Notes: a model not told the origin generated them from the letters alone. Shown: positions 16,512 to 25,675, counted from the stretch's first letter. The stretch: DNA of 64,000 nt from Alphaproteobacteria bacterium (GCA_015232335.1 JADFZV010000001.1:124001-188000); one strand, 5' to 3'. Numbers and translations are program-made.

Positions 16512-18015
16512 CACCTTGTGCCTTCAGTCGATACCAATCCGAAGATTCAGGGACAAACCCTGCCTTTGTGAATGCAGAAACCGAAGATAAATTTTGGGCT
16601 AAAATATGCGCCACCAAGTCAGCGCCGTCAACTAACCGAGAGGCAGCTCGAAGCGCTGCCGTTGCCAAGCCCTTGCCGCGCTGATCGGGGGCAATGATGA
16701 GAGAAACTTCATAGGCGGCAAAGCGTTCGCTTAGATCTCTTTCATAATTTCTGTCCAATCGGATCATCCCACAGGGCTTGTTATTGCACAAAATAATGCA
16801 AAAGGGTCCTTTGTCGGACGCAAGGCGATTCGCGAGCCATCGGTAATGTGTACCGGCATCCGGCACGGTCGAGTCCCTGAAATAGCGACGCGTCGATGGG
16901 TCAGACTGCCAGGATAAAAGAAGTGGACCATCCGAACCCCGTACGCTGCGCAAGGTAACGACGACATCATCTGCTGCAATCTCGGGCTGAAGGGCTAAAA
17001 GAACCCTATAGACACCAAGGCCATCACAAATACGCGCAGCATTGGCGGACATAGCTGAAACTTTCTCACTATCTAAGGACGTCAAAGCTAGCAATGCCAC
17101 ATCCCCTTGATGGTTAAACACTTCGGAGGAGCCAAGTGAAATGGCTGCTCCAGCGTGAGATAGCTGGTCGATAACCGGTTGTTGATTCTCTGCGGCCATG
17201 ACAAGAGCCATCGGAAGGCCCATACAACACGCCTCCCAGCATGCGCTTCCGCCAGCTCCTATCATAAAATCAGCCTGCGACATAAGCTCATCGACATTCC
17301 TGACATCGATTTGAAGATCGACTTGTCTGTCGTAAAGTTGGGACAACTGGCGCATTGCTGGTAAAGATTTGGAAGAGGAGCCAAGAAGAACGGTCAAGGT
17401 AGCGTTGGGAAAGGCTTTAAGGGCTAAGCTGACTAAGGGAGAGGCAAGCCCACTGATATCGCTTGCACCCACCTGGATAAGAATTCGCTGCGGTGGGAAG
17501 TGTCTGACAGGCAGACCCCCTGTCCTGCGGCGACGCGAAAACCGTGGCCTGAGCAACGCAAACTCATGGCCGATCAGTTCTATTGGGTTTGAAGCGGATG
17601 CTGCCTTATCTGTTGAGCGTTCCGCATGCGTTTGGTCGAGAATAAAATCGCATACATGCTGGCGGTCAAGGAGATCCTCAACCACCAGAATCATTCCTGC
17701 CCAACTGCGCAGTGCGGTTTCAAAGGACGCATCTCTGAGGTAGTGATCGACAACAAGAAGGTCGCAGCCAGCAGGAAAGGCATCCTTGATTGCATTTGTC
17801 TCGCTAGCTTCGTCGCAATTCAAATGCAGGAGGCCATGTCCTGAGTCTTTCAGATGTGGTACTATTTCGACACTGCGCTCGTCCGTCGCAAATACACACG
17901 TCCAGCCTTTTGCGGCTAGGGCGTCAGCTAGAACCAAACATCTGAAAATGTGTCCGCCGCCAAGCTGTGTCGTCGCATCAGCGCGGATAACGCAGAACTT
18001 TCTTACTTCAAACAT
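16504..18015 (-). CDS. PseG-PseH fusion: UDP-sugar hydrolase plus GNAT N-acetyltransferase
   Basis: 503 aa from ATG 18015 (overlaps the preceding stop as TGATG; a GTG at 18018 is possible). Residues about 8-345 are PseG-like: RADATTQLGGGHIFRCL, VVDHYLRD, QIRV-type GASDISG and MIGAGGSACWEAC, a GT-B-like hydrolase that releases UDP from 2,4-diacetamido-trideoxyhexose. Residues about 350-500 form a GNAT domain: TLRSVRGSD, SLIIAPDQRGKGLATAAL (acetyl-CoA loop) and FTKAGFVPE, like PseH, which acetylates the 4-amine before hydrolysis. Fusion of two consecutive steps is a known arrangement in pseudaminate loci. Confidence 0.9.
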   Translation of the reverse strand: MFEVRKFCVIRADATTQLGGGHIFRCLVLADALAAKGWTCVFATDERSVEIVPHLKDSGHGLLHLNCDEASETNAIKDAFPAGCDLLVVDHYLRDASFETALRSWAGMILVVEDLLDRQHVCDFILDQTHAERSTDKAASASNPIELIGHEFALLRPRFSRRRRTGGLPVRHFPPQRILIQVGASDISGLASPLVSLALKAFPNATLTVLLGSSSKSLPAMRQLSQLYDRQVDLQIDVRNVDELMSQADFMIGAGGSACWEACCMGLPMALVMAAENQQPVIDQLSHAGAAISLGSSEVFNHQGDVALLALTSLDSEKVSAMSANAARICDGLGVYRVLLALQPEIAADDVVVTLRSVRGSDGPLLLSWQSDPSTRRYFRDSTVPDAGTHYRWLANRLASDKGPFCIILCNNKPCGMIRLDRNYERDLSERFAAYEVSLIIAPDQRGKGLATAALRAASRLVDGADLVAHILAQNLSSVSAFTKAGFVPESSDWYRLKAQGDD

Positions 18016-18749
18016 CACTTCTGCGTTCTGCTTTCAAAAAAGAAGCGCGCATATTCGTAATCTGCTCGATCGTCGACTTCAACGCTTGCGCTGGGGTCCT
18101 GAACAATGGCCCGGCGGTCTAAACCAAAGTATGCCTGTCCGGGCTGCCCCTCGCTCTCCATTAGCACGGAGCGCTTCAAAACATTGACCGCGCCGTCAAG
18201 ATGGTAGGCCTGCGTGGCATCCTGGCGTCTCACGGTGTATTTGTAGCAGCCTTCAAGTGGCTTTAACTGGTTACCCTCCATGCGCCATGCCCATTGTGGG
18301 GGAATGCGGTATGGAATGACAGTTTGAACGCTATCGCATCCCTCGCGCACCATAAGCTGGATAGCCTCCTCGATCGTTTCGGTCGAGGTGGTTGGTGCAT
18401 TGGCTTGCAGCCAGACGACGATATCGACGTTTGCGCCCTCATCCTCAAGCGTGCGCACAACATGGCGCAGAGCCAAGTCAATGGGGGCGGTATCAGAAGC
18501 AAAGGCCAAGGGGCGCTCAATAACGCGCACGCCGAAATTGCGCGAGACGTCGGCGATTTCATCATCCTCGGTTGAAACAACAACCAAATTTAAAGATTGC
18601 GCGTTCTTAGCGGCGTCGATGACATGGCCAATCATCGGCTTATTCGCCAACGGCAGAATGTTCTTGCCGGGCAAACCTTTGCTGCCGCCCCGAGCTGGAA
18701 TAACGCCTACGATGGTAAGCGCTTTTCCCACATTGTCATAAAGCGGCAT
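18015..18749 (-). CDS. CMP-nonulosonic acid synthetase (NeuA/PseF family)
   Basis: 244 aa. VIPARGGSKGLPGKNILPL (about residues 14-32) is the CTP-binding signature of CMP-sialic, -legionaminic and -pseudaminic acid synthetases; LQANAPTTS and DGAVNVLKRS follow the family pattern. It would activate the acid made by the synthase at 14083. GAAAGGGG precedes the ATG at good spacing. It overlaps the upstream radical SAM gene by 14 nt and the downstream PseG-PseH gene by TGATG. The sequence looks closer to NeuA/LegF than to classical PseF, so the exact acid is open. Confidence 0.9.
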   Translation of the reverse strand: MPLYDNVGKALTIVGVIPARGGSKGLPGKNILPLANKPMIGHVIDAAKNAQSLNLVVVSTEDDEIADVSRNFGVRVIERPLAFASDTAPIDLALRHVVRTLEDEGANVDIVVWLQANAPTTSTETIEEAIQLMVREGCDSVQTVIPYRIPPQWAWRMEGNQLKPLEGCYKYTVRRQDATQAYHLDGAVNVLKRSVLMESEGQPGQAYFGLDRRAIVQDPSASVEVDDRADYEYARFFFESRTQK

Positions 18750-20454
18750 CAGCGGCCCCTTTCAAGGCAGGCATGGTTCTGGATTCGACATCGCCGGTAT
18801 GCGGATGGCGGAATACATTCTGCGCACCCAGTTCCTTAACTGCCCACCAGGAAAGCTCGACGATTTCTTCGTCGGGCAAATCGCTGAAATTGGTGCGCAC
18901 GGCGTCACCCTGTTCGCCCAAACGCAGGCAGTACTCCTCGATCATGTCTTCGTCGGCAGGGCCGAGTAGTCCCGTGACTGACTTGGCGATCAGTCCCTTC
19001 TCCAGCGCGAGCGTCCAGAAACTGGTGCCGGGATAGGCTGTCGTGAAGAAGAACACTTCAGGTGAAAGGCCAATTTTCTTGCACAAATCGACGGTTTCCA
19101 GAACCGTTTGTCGCGTTTCACCGGGCGAGCCAATCATGAAGGAGCAGTCGGCATAACCCAACACCCTGATCGTCTCTGTAATCGCAACCCGAATGGAATC
19201 GACGGTTTGGCCGGACTTGTCGATCGATTTCAGAATAGTCGGACTGCCGGTTTCTACGCCGTATCCGGCCTGGCGCATCCCCACCTCATAGGCTCGTTCA
19301 AGAATGGTTGCGGTTCCTTCGCGCTGGGCCTTCAAGACCTCGGTCGCGATAATATTCGTCCGACAGGTGCCACCCCACTCAATTTCAAACCCTGACGACT
19401 TCCGACGCTGCTTCAACTCGTCAAAAAACTCATAGGCCCATTTGGGATTAGCGATCAGTAGGTCGTCCAGAAAGTGCAGGTACTTCAAGCCATATTCGGA
19501 CTTCAGGGCCTCCATTTCGTTGACGACCTCTCTCGGACTTCTTAGCCGATATTTCGGTCCAAGATAAGTCGTGTAACAATAGTCGCAGGCCTTGACCGCA
19601 TAGGGGCATCCACGCGAGGCCAGCACGGCAAGCGAATAGACGCCTACCTCGGCGCTGGCGCCATCCTTCCACTTGTTCATCCAATTCAGGTGGCCAATGG
19701 GATTGTGTTTGTACACGTCCTCTTCCGGCCAGCGCGAGCGTAGAGGCCAAGGCAGGGCGTCCAGTCCCATTTCCCGTCCAGCTATCTGCTCGCGGATCCC
19801 GTTATCGACAATTTGCACCGATCCATCAGGAGCCTGGCGCTTAAGAACGACTCCCTTAATTCCATCCAGCGGCTGCTTCTTCTCGATCCTCTCGAGAAGT
19901 TCAGAGATTGTAATCTCGCCCTCTTCGCGGACGACAATATCGATGGGCATCCTGCGAAGCATGAAGGAAGGCATACAGGTGGCTATACCACCGCCCAGAA
20001 TAATCAGCACGTCGGGATAGGCCCGTTTACAAATTGCGGCAATCTTCTTAATGCGCGCATATTGCGTGATGATGCCGCCAATTCCAATAACGCTCGGCTT
20101 TTGTCGAGAAAGATAATCGCTGACCTGGCTCTCGACCCAGGCATCGAAAACACTTGGCTCGTCTTTGATGGCGTGTCCGCGCAGCGCATTCAGGTCGAGT
20201 ACATGTAAACGGTGCCCATCCATAACCGCTACGGCGCCAATGAAGCTTTGGCCAAGCGGCAAGATGTTGGGCTGCGACCACTCCCGGATGGGGGCGTTGA
20301 TCATAAGAAGGTCCAGCCCCTCGTCTCGCGGCTGGAAAAGAGCTTCCGTAATCTTCGTTGTGAGGCGTGGCCAATTTAAATCCTGGACGCAGCCGTTCAC
20401 AAACCGTTTGTAGAAACGATCGGGAGGGTTCATTCCAGTCAAACGCTGGGACAT
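18736..20454 (-). CDS. B12-binding-domain radical SAM protein with atypical cysteine motif
   Basis: 572 aa from ATG 20454 (a TTG at 20469 would overlap the upstream gene). Residues about 45-190 look like a cobalamin-binding Rossmann domain (LDLLMINAP, SVIGIGGIITQY, VLIILGGGI, IVVREEGE). The radical SAM domain follows with SRGCPYAVKACDYC, cysteines near 283, 290 and 293, spacing CX6CX2C rather than the usual CX3CX2C. HFLDDLLIANPKWA, GYGVETGS and MIGSPGETRQTV fit the rest of the barrel. It sits between PseC-like and NeuA-like genes, so it probably alters the nonulosonate precursor (methylation, deoxygenation or rearrangement). Function not assigned. Confidence 0.85.
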   Translation of the reverse strand: MSQRLTGMNPPDRFYKRFVNGCVQDLNWPRLTTKITEALFQPRDEGLDLLMINAPIREWSQPNILPLGQSFIGAVAVMDGHRLHVLDLNALRGHAIKDEPSVFDAWVESQVSDYLSRQKPSVIGIGGIITQYARIKKIAAICKRAYPDVLIILGGGIATCMPSFMLRRMPIDIVVREEGEITISELLERIEKKQPLDGIKGVVLKRQAPDGSVQIVDNGIREQIAGREMGLDALPWPLRSRWPEEDVYKHNPIGHLNWMNKWKDGASAEVGVYSLAVLASRGCPYAVKACDYCYTTYLGPKYRLRSPREVVNEMEALKSEYGLKYLHFLDDLLIANPKWAYEFFDELKQRRKSSGFEIEWGGTCRTNIIATEVLKAQREGTATILERAYEVGMRQAGYGVETGSPTILKSIDKSGQTVDSIRVAITETIRVLGYADCSFMIGSPGETRQTVLETVDLCKKIGLSPEVFFFTTAYPGTSFWTLALEKGLIAKSVTGLLGPADEDMIEEYCLRLGEQGDAVRTNFSDLPDEEIVELSWWAVKELGAQNVFRHPHTGDVESRTMPALKGAADAAL

Positions 20455-20458
20455 GGCT

Positions 20459-21664
20459 CTATTCGACAACCTCTAGCACGGCCTCGACAACCCGCTCGAC
20501 GTCTTTGTCTTGCATGGAGGGAAAGAGCGGGATTGTCAGTGCGGAGCCATAATAAGCCTCCGCAACAGGAAAGTCATTGCGCTTGTAACCAAAACGCTCT
20601 CGGTAATAGGGTAGCAGATGCAGGGGAATATAGTGGACATGAACGCCTATTCCCCTGGCGCGCAGCGCATCGAAAACCTGGCGACGGTTCTTCTTCATCT
20701 GGTCCAGGCGAAGACGTAGCATGTAAAGATGCCAGGCACTCTGGCGATCGTTTTCCTGGTGAGGGGTTATCAGCAGGGGCGAGGCGGAAAATGCCTCAGT
20801 ATAGCGCTTGGCAATTTCCTGGCGGCGCTTGAGAAATTGGTCGAGCTTTGTCAATTGCGACGCGCCCAGCGCGCATTGCATATCGGTAATTCGATAATTG
20901 TATCCAAGCGCCTGCATTTCGTAATACCAGCCTGCCTTAGTCGGCGCATTGTGCTGATCGCGGGGTAGAGCCTCGTTGTCCGCCGCTTGGTCAAGAAGCT
21001 GCATGTCGCTATCGGCATTCGTAATGCCGTGGGTTCTGAACAGTCGTAGGGCCTTGTCGAATTTTTCACTATCTGTCGTGATCATGCCGCCCTCGCCCAT
21101 GGCGACATGCTTGACTGGATGAAAGGAAAAAATCGTCATGTCGGCAATCGCTCCGACCTTGCGGTTCTTATAGGTTGCGCCTAAGGCGTGGGCCGCATCC
21201 TCGATAACAAGCAAGTTATGATTTCTTGCGATGGCGATGATCTCATCCAGGTCGCTAGGCTGGCCGGTAAAATCAACGGGAATAATGGCCTTTGTCTTCG
21301 GGGTGATTGCAGCCTCGAGCTTGGCGGGGTCCATGCAATACGTGTCGGATCGAATATCGGCAAACTTGACGTCGGCGCCCAGAAACAAAGCACAGTTGCC
21401 GCTTGCGGCGAAGGTGATGGGGGCGGTGATAATTTCGTCGCCTGGACCCACGCCAGCCGCATAACAGGCGCAATGCAAGGCGGCCGTGCCGGTGGCAACG
21501 GCGACACCATGCCTTGCCCCAACTCTCGCGGCTACAGCCTTTTCAAAGGTCGGAATCTTTGGCCCCTGGGTTAACCAATCCGTTTTCAGAACTTCAACGA
21601 CTGCGGCAATATCGGAATCGTCGATGGATTGGCGGGCATAAGGTAAAAAGGGTTGTTGGCTCAT
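20459..21664 (-). CDS. pseC: DegT/DnrJ/EryC1 aminotransferase, PseC-like
   Basis: 401 aa. LPYARQSIDDSDI at residue 7, VLKTDWLTQGP and the MQALGYNYRITDMQCALG segment near 258 match PseC, the UDP-4-keto-6-deoxy-GlcNAc-type 4-aminotransferase. The PLP lysine is in FSFHPVKHVAMGEGG (about 190); VIEDAAHALG holds the PLP-pyridine Asp. It would supply the 4-amino group for the PseH domain at 16504. ATGA overlap with the CBS-SDR gene upstream. PseB, the dehydratase/epimerase that should come before it, is not recognised in the window. Confidence 0.9.
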   Translation of the reverse strand: MSQQPFLPYARQSIDDSDIAAVVEVLKTDWLTQGPKIPTFEKAVAARVGARHGVAVATGTAALHCACYAAGVGPGDEIITAPITFAASGNCALFLGADVKFADIRSDTYCMDPAKLEAAITPKTKAIIPVDFTGQPSDLDEIIAIARNHNLLVIEDAAHALGATYKNRKVGAIADMTIFSFHPVKHVAMGEGGMITTDSEKFDKALRLFRTHGITNADSDMQLLDQAADNEALPRDQHNAPTKAGWYYEMQALGYNYRITDMQCALGASQLTKLDQFLKRRQEIAKRYTEAFSASPLLITPHQENDRQSAWHLYMLRLRLDQMKKNRRQVFDALRARGIGVHVHYIPLHLLPYYRERFGYKRNDFPVAEAYYGSALTIPLFPSMQDKDVERVVEAVLEVVE

Positions 21665-23091
21665 ATGAAATCCATGCCTTGCAGAGTTCGCAAGTTGCTG
21701 TACTCGGCTGTATCCGGGTCCTTAAGGGTGCCTGAATCAAGGGCGGCCTTCAGCTCCTTCATGCCGTCCAGAACGCTCATGGTCGTGTTGAAGCCCAGTA
21801 CACTCTTGATCTTGTCGCAATTTACGCGATAGTTACGCGGATCGACCATCGCCTGTTTCAATTCTACCTTCAGGCCAGGAAAGACTTGCGCCGCGAAATC
21901 GCCAAGATCGTTGATTGTATGATTCTGGTCTGTGCTTCCGACATTGAAGACTTGCGAACGCACTTTATCCAGAGGAGCGTCCAGCACATGCACAATGGCG
22001 CGGGCAACGTCGCGCACGTGAACCTGCGGGCGCCACTGATTGCCGCCAAAAACCTCGATATGTCCAGTTTTGGCGGCATCTTTGACGAAGGTATTGACGA
22101 CAAGGTCAAAGCGCGGACGGTAGGATAGCCCGAACACCGTACCCAAGCGCAGGATCGTCGGCGCAAAAGTATGGTTGGGGGCCAGGGTCATGCCCAGCAC
22201 AGCCTCTTCGACCATGATCTTGATTTTGCCATAGAGGCTGACAGGGGCCGTGGGCGATTCTTCGTTCAGAAAGACATCTGGATCACTGCTTGCGCCGTAT
22301 ACACTGCAAGACGAGGTATAGACAAAGCGGTTGATATTGAGATAAGCGCACAAATGGGCCGCCGCCGTCACTGAGAGATAGTTCGTCTTCAGCGCGGTTT
22401 GCGGCGCAAGCGAGCAGGCTGGGTCGCCAACCAGCTCGGCCAGATAGACGACGGCATCGACATTCTCGACGGCATCGACCAGCGTGTCGATATTCAAGGC
22501 ATTAGCGTGACGGAAATCTAAGCGCGGTCCATCAAGGCCGATCAGCGGCTCTTTACCATAGAGAAGGGCATCAACAACCCGGACTGTCCAACCATCTTCC
22601 AAGAGCAGCCGAGATAGAATCGAGCCGATATAGCCGGCCCCCCCGATAATCAGAACGCTGCGCTGCGAGATGGCGAGCGGAACTTCCGACACCAGGTTGG
22701 ACAGAGTCTGAACATTGACGAAGCCCAGGATTTGCGACTGATCGCCGATAACCGGCACCAGTGCGTGCTGGATGATCCCATGGGGATAGCAACGTTTTAG
22801 GGCTTCGATGGTCGCAGTGACCTTGCTGGCAGAATCAATATCCGCCGCATTTAGGGTCACAGGGGTTTTGTTGGCGACTTTCTCAAGTCTTTCAGTCAGC
22901 GGCTTGCCATTAAGAAGAGCCTTACGCAGATCGCCCGGCGTGACGATGCCAAAAAGACTTCCATCCGAAGCCAGAACCGACAGCAAAGAGCCGTAATGGT
23001 CGCCGCAAAGACGCAAAGCATCGCCAATACTGGCTGAGGCCGGGAGAAACGGGACTTGAACAAGCCCCAAGGCATCAAGAGAAAATTTCAT
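21661..23091 (-). CDS. CBS-domain pair fused to an NAD-dependent sugar epimerase/dehydratase (extended SDR)
   Basis: 476 aa. Residues about 10-135 form two CBS motifs (SLLSVLASDGSLFGIVTPGDL; ALVPVIGDQSQILGFVNV). Residue 143 on is an extended SDR: LIIGGAGYIGS for NAD(P), YTSSCSVYG, catalytic YGKIK, and a WRPQVHVRDVARA region. CBS pairs normally bind adenosyl ligands and regulate partner domains; in nonulosonate loci they are usually fused to nucleotidyltransferases, not to an SDR. The SDR resembles the WcaG/NDP-sugar epimerase group and is not a typical PseB. ATGA overlap with the PseC-like gene ties it to the same pathway. Reaction unassigned. Confidence 0.88.
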   Translation of the reverse strand: MKFSLDALGLVQVPFLPASASIGDALRLCGDHYGSLLSVLASDGSLFGIVTPGDLRKALLNGKPLTERLEKVANKTPVTLNAADIDSASKVTATIEALKRCYPHGIIQHALVPVIGDQSQILGFVNVQTLSNLVSEVPLAISQRSVLIIGGAGYIGSILSRLLLEDGWTVRVVDALLYGKEPLIGLDGPRLDFRHANALNIDTLVDAVENVDAVVYLAELVGDPACSLAPQTALKTNYLSVTAAAHLCAYLNINRFVYTSSCSVYGASSDPDVFLNEESPTAPVSLYGKIKIMVEEAVLGMTLAPNHTFAPTILRLGTVFGLSYRPRFDLVVNTFVKDAAKTGHIEVFGGNQWRPQVHVRDVARAIVHVLDAPLDKVRSQVFNVGSTDQNHTINDLGDFAAQVFPGLKVELKQAMVDPRNYRVNCDKIKSVLGFNTTMSVLDGMKELKAALDSGTLKDPDTAEYSNLRTLQGMDFI

Positions 23092-23106
23092 CCAACACTC
23101 AACAGG

Positions 23107-23562
23107 TTAACGGGGCTCAATTTTCCAGGGATTCCAAAAAAAAGCCTCGAAGCGAAAATCATCACCGGCGCTTTCCTTTAGCGAAGAAGTAGAGAAAAAG
23201 AACAGTCGCGTGTTAGGGCGTAGGGTCATCGTTCCGTGGGCGAAGCCGCCGGGGATCTTCATCAGGCCCGGCTTCTCATACGACAGAACGTGGCGCGCTA
23301 CCGGAAGCGAGGGGCTGGGATTCTTCCAGTCATCAATCTTGACGGCAGCCAGCAGCACAGCGCCCGAGGCAACAAACAAATACTTGGTTTCATTCTGATG
23401 GCCATGCCAGGCGCGAATGAACAGGGTTTCGTGATTTGTCACCGCATAGAAACGGCGAATTCCGCAATCTGCCATGTCGAAGTCGTTAACAAATTGCAAT
23501 GACCCCCGGTCGTCAACGGCAACGCCGCCTGGCAAAAAGGTAAGTTCGCTACTGTCACCCAT
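23107..23562 (-). CDS. RmlC-like cupin, sugar epimerase/isomerase-type
   Basis: 151 aa from ATG 23562. The single cupin domain shows DDRGSLQFVNDFD, IRRFYAVTNH, RAWHGHQNETKYLFV and IPGGFAHGTM, the pattern of small dTDP-4-dehydrorhamnose 3,5-epimerase-related proteins. Members act on 4-keto-NDP-sugars or serve as 3,4-ketoisomerases. It lies between a TylF-like methyltransferase and the CBS-SDR gene, so it may work with that SDR on the same nucleotide sugar. Substrate not readable. Confidence 0.8.
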   Translation of the reverse strand: MGDSSELTFLPGGVAVDDRGSLQFVNDFDMADCGIRRFYAVTNHETLFIRAWHGHQNETKYLFVASGAVLLAAVKIDDWKNPSPSLPVARHVLSYEKPGLMKIPGGFAHGTMTLRPNTRLFFFSTSSLKESAGDDFRFEAFFWNPWKIEPR

Positions 23563-23568
23563 CACTCG

Positions 23569-24237
23569 TCATTCCTTAATGCAGTAAGCCGTTGGGGTTG
23601 GACCAATCTGAAGCGTGCGCATGCGAGGCTGCTTTGGCAATGTGGCAAAGAATTCATCGACGGCATCCGATTCGCCCCACATTCCAATAGCATATTCATC
23701 GAATATGACAACACCTCCGGGCACGATCCGCGGCCAGATTGTGCGCAGCGTATGCAAGGTGGGTTCATACGCATCAAGATCGCAGTGCAGAAGGCTGACG
23801 CGAAAGCCAGGGTTCTCCTGCACATGGCTTCTCAGCGTTTCAACGATATCCCCTTTCAGGATATCGATCCGGTCCTTCAGTTGAAGCCGCTCGATAGCCG
23901 CCAGAAGCGTTTCATGGGCCTTGGGGTCGAAGGCCTGGGAAAGTTGAGTGTTTCCGTGGCGCTCATGTTCCCGTAACAGGGGAAATTCCGAGACAAATGT
24001 ATCGCAAGTTAAAACTTTGCTGAGGCTATGCGGGCGATAGGCCTTCAACATATGGGCGAACTGTATCGCGCTAATTCCCTTGAAAGAACCGGCATCGACA
24101 ATGTCGCCCGGCAAGTCCTGGATCAGCCTGAACAATTCAAGGCGCACGAACAGCTTTTGGAACCGACTGGTATCACAAAGAAAGTGAAACTTATTGTAGG
24201 CGTCCCACGTGTCCTGCTCGAGCTTTCTGGAAGTCAT
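23569..24237 (-). CDS. TylF/MycF-type O-methyltransferase
   Basis: 222 aa from ATG 24237, just after the upstream stop. IVDAGSFKGISAIQFA near residue 48 is the SAM loop of macrocin O-methyltransferase-like proteins; LHCDLDAYEPT (about 140) and VIFDEYAIGMWGE (about 170) give the metal-binding Asp residues typical of TylF. Likely O-methylates a deoxysugar or glycan hydroxyl. Positioned between a cupin and an unrecognised glycan gene. Confidence 0.87.
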   Translation of the reverse strand: MTSRKLEQDTWDAYNKFHFLCDTSRFQKLFVRLELFRLIQDLPGDIVDAGSFKGISAIQFAHMLKAYRPHSLSKVLTCDTFVSEFPLLREHERHGNTQLSQAFDPKAHETLLAAIERLQLKDRIDILKGDIVETLRSHVQENPGFRVSLLHCDLDAYEPTLHTLRTIWPRIVPGGVVIFDEYAIGMWGESDAVDEFFATLPKQPRMRTLQIGPTPTAYCIKE

Positions 24238-24238
24238 A

Positions 24239-25675
24239 TCAGGCGTTGTCCTTGCTGAAGTAAGCCGAGGGTAAAACATTTTCTAAGTATTTCAAATCTT
24301 TTGAAAGAGCTTTGATCACCAAAAGCTCCCCCTTGGGTTCAACCGCCATGTAGCCCAATGCATACCGATTTAAATGCAAAGCCACACCCTCGGGGGAATC
24401 CTCTCTTTTCATGGTCCAAGTATCTTTGGTGACACGGTGAAAACCGTCCCAGAACCACATTTCCTCTCCCAGCCAGAAGGGGACATAGGCCCAGAAAACC
24501 TCCAAGGTGCTTCCGGCGAAAGGAATATCAAGAACTTCAAACAGCTTATACTGTTCAAAACGACGGCAGAATCGTTCAAGAAGGTGGCAGGAAAACATGT
24601 GGTTGCATCCCGCAGCATGCCAGCCTGGTTGAGCGCTGCAGTGAAAAAGCACATCTCCCGCCTGGATTGGTTCAACGATCCGACTAACTTCCAGCCGCGT
24701 CCCATCGACAAAAATCTTTTCTTTCTCGGGCGAGCGTTTGAGGCCGAAATTCAGGCCGAAAGCATCGTGCAGCGGTACTGCAAGGCGTGCTGTCAAAGCC
24801 TCAAGTGAAAAACGGCGTCCTTGGGGAAACAGGAATCTCAGGGCTTTCTTTAATCGGCGAATATTTCGACTTCCAGTGAGGGGGCGGTCATTCAATAACG
24901 TCGCCAGCAGGCAGTACCAAGCTTGGGTTTCATAATCGCGAACATGATATTGTCTAGAAGGAACAACGTCCTCTGACCACAAGTCAAAAGCGGCCTGCAA
25001 GTCTGGATCTCGGCCCAACACATTTAGCATCCGCTGCGCCATCTTGTCATGGAAGTGATCAAGGGGCGTCACATTCTGAGGCAGATAGCCCAAAGAGCCA
25101 GGGGCAGAATAATAGCGTTTGGGCAGTCGGCCTTTCATATGGGCGCTGGCAAGAAAATGGATGTTGTGTTTGACGGCCATGTCGATGGCGGTTGACAGAG
25201 AGGCCGGACTTGTCAGCAACGTCCCTTCCTGAAAGGTAAAAACATAGTCGTAGTTTTCCCACGCGCGGGAGCGAATGAATTTCAGCCAAACCCCTGAATC
25301 GAGGGCCTGATCGTTTTCGTAGTGCTGCAAAAAAACTCCCGTCCGGTTCAGACGGCAAATCTCATTAAGCCTCTCGTCAAATGGGCTCAGCTTAGGATTG
25401 ATGCCCGCCCGGCGCGCGACCCTATCGTACTCGGCATAAGAACTTTTCTCAATCAGCGGAGACTGCGCAATCAAATTCGAGGCACTTTCTGCATTCAGTA
25501 AAGCGTTATACTCGCTATAACTTTCCTTGTTGGGACAGGATCCATCACCCTCATTAAATAGTAAAAACAGATCAAAATCCTGCCGCTCTTGTGTCAAAAG
25601 TGAAAGCAGGCTGGCCATGGCGAGCCAGGGCTTGTGATGAAGGCAAATTGCGACGGCGATGCGCGGAGGCGTCAT
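24239..25675 (-). CDS. Unassigned protein with a glycosyltransferase-like N-terminus
   Basis: 478 aa from ATG 25675 (ATGA overlap with the heparinase-like gene). The start PPRIAVAICLHHKPWLAMASLLSLL and the following DFDLFLLFNEGD resemble the first strands of a GT-A (family 2) fold, and YVFTFQEGTLLTSP near residue 160 may be the nucleotide-sugar region, but no clear DXD is seen. The C-terminal half contains FVDGTRLEVSRI, HCSAQPGWHAAGCNH and EEMWFWDGFHRVTKDTWTM and is not recognised. No signal peptide or membrane segment. Probably a glycosyltransferase or glycan modification enzyme, on context only. Confidence 0.6.
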   Translation of the reverse strand: MTPPRIAVAICLHHKPWLAMASLLSLLTQERQDFDLFLLFNEGDGSCPNKESYSEYNALLNAESASNLIAQSPLIEKSSYAEYDRVARRAGINPKLSPFDERLNEICRLNRTGVFLQHYENDQALDSGVWLKFIRSRAWENYDYVFTFQEGTLLTSPASLSTAIDMAVKHNIHFLASAHMKGRLPKRYYSAPGSLGYLPQNVTPLDHFHDKMAQRMLNVLGRDPDLQAAFDLWSEDVVPSRQYHVRDYETQAWYCLLATLLNDRPLTGSRNIRRLKKALRFLFPQGRRFSLEALTARLAVPLHDAFGLNFGLKRSPEKEKIFVDGTRLEVSRIVEPIQAGDVLFHCSAQPGWHAAGCNHMFSCHLLERFCRRFEQYKLFEVLDIPFAGSTLEVFWAYVPFWLGEEMWFWDGFHRVTKDTWTMKREDSPEGVALHLNRYALGYMAVEPKGELLVIKALSKDLKYLENVLPSAYFSKDNA

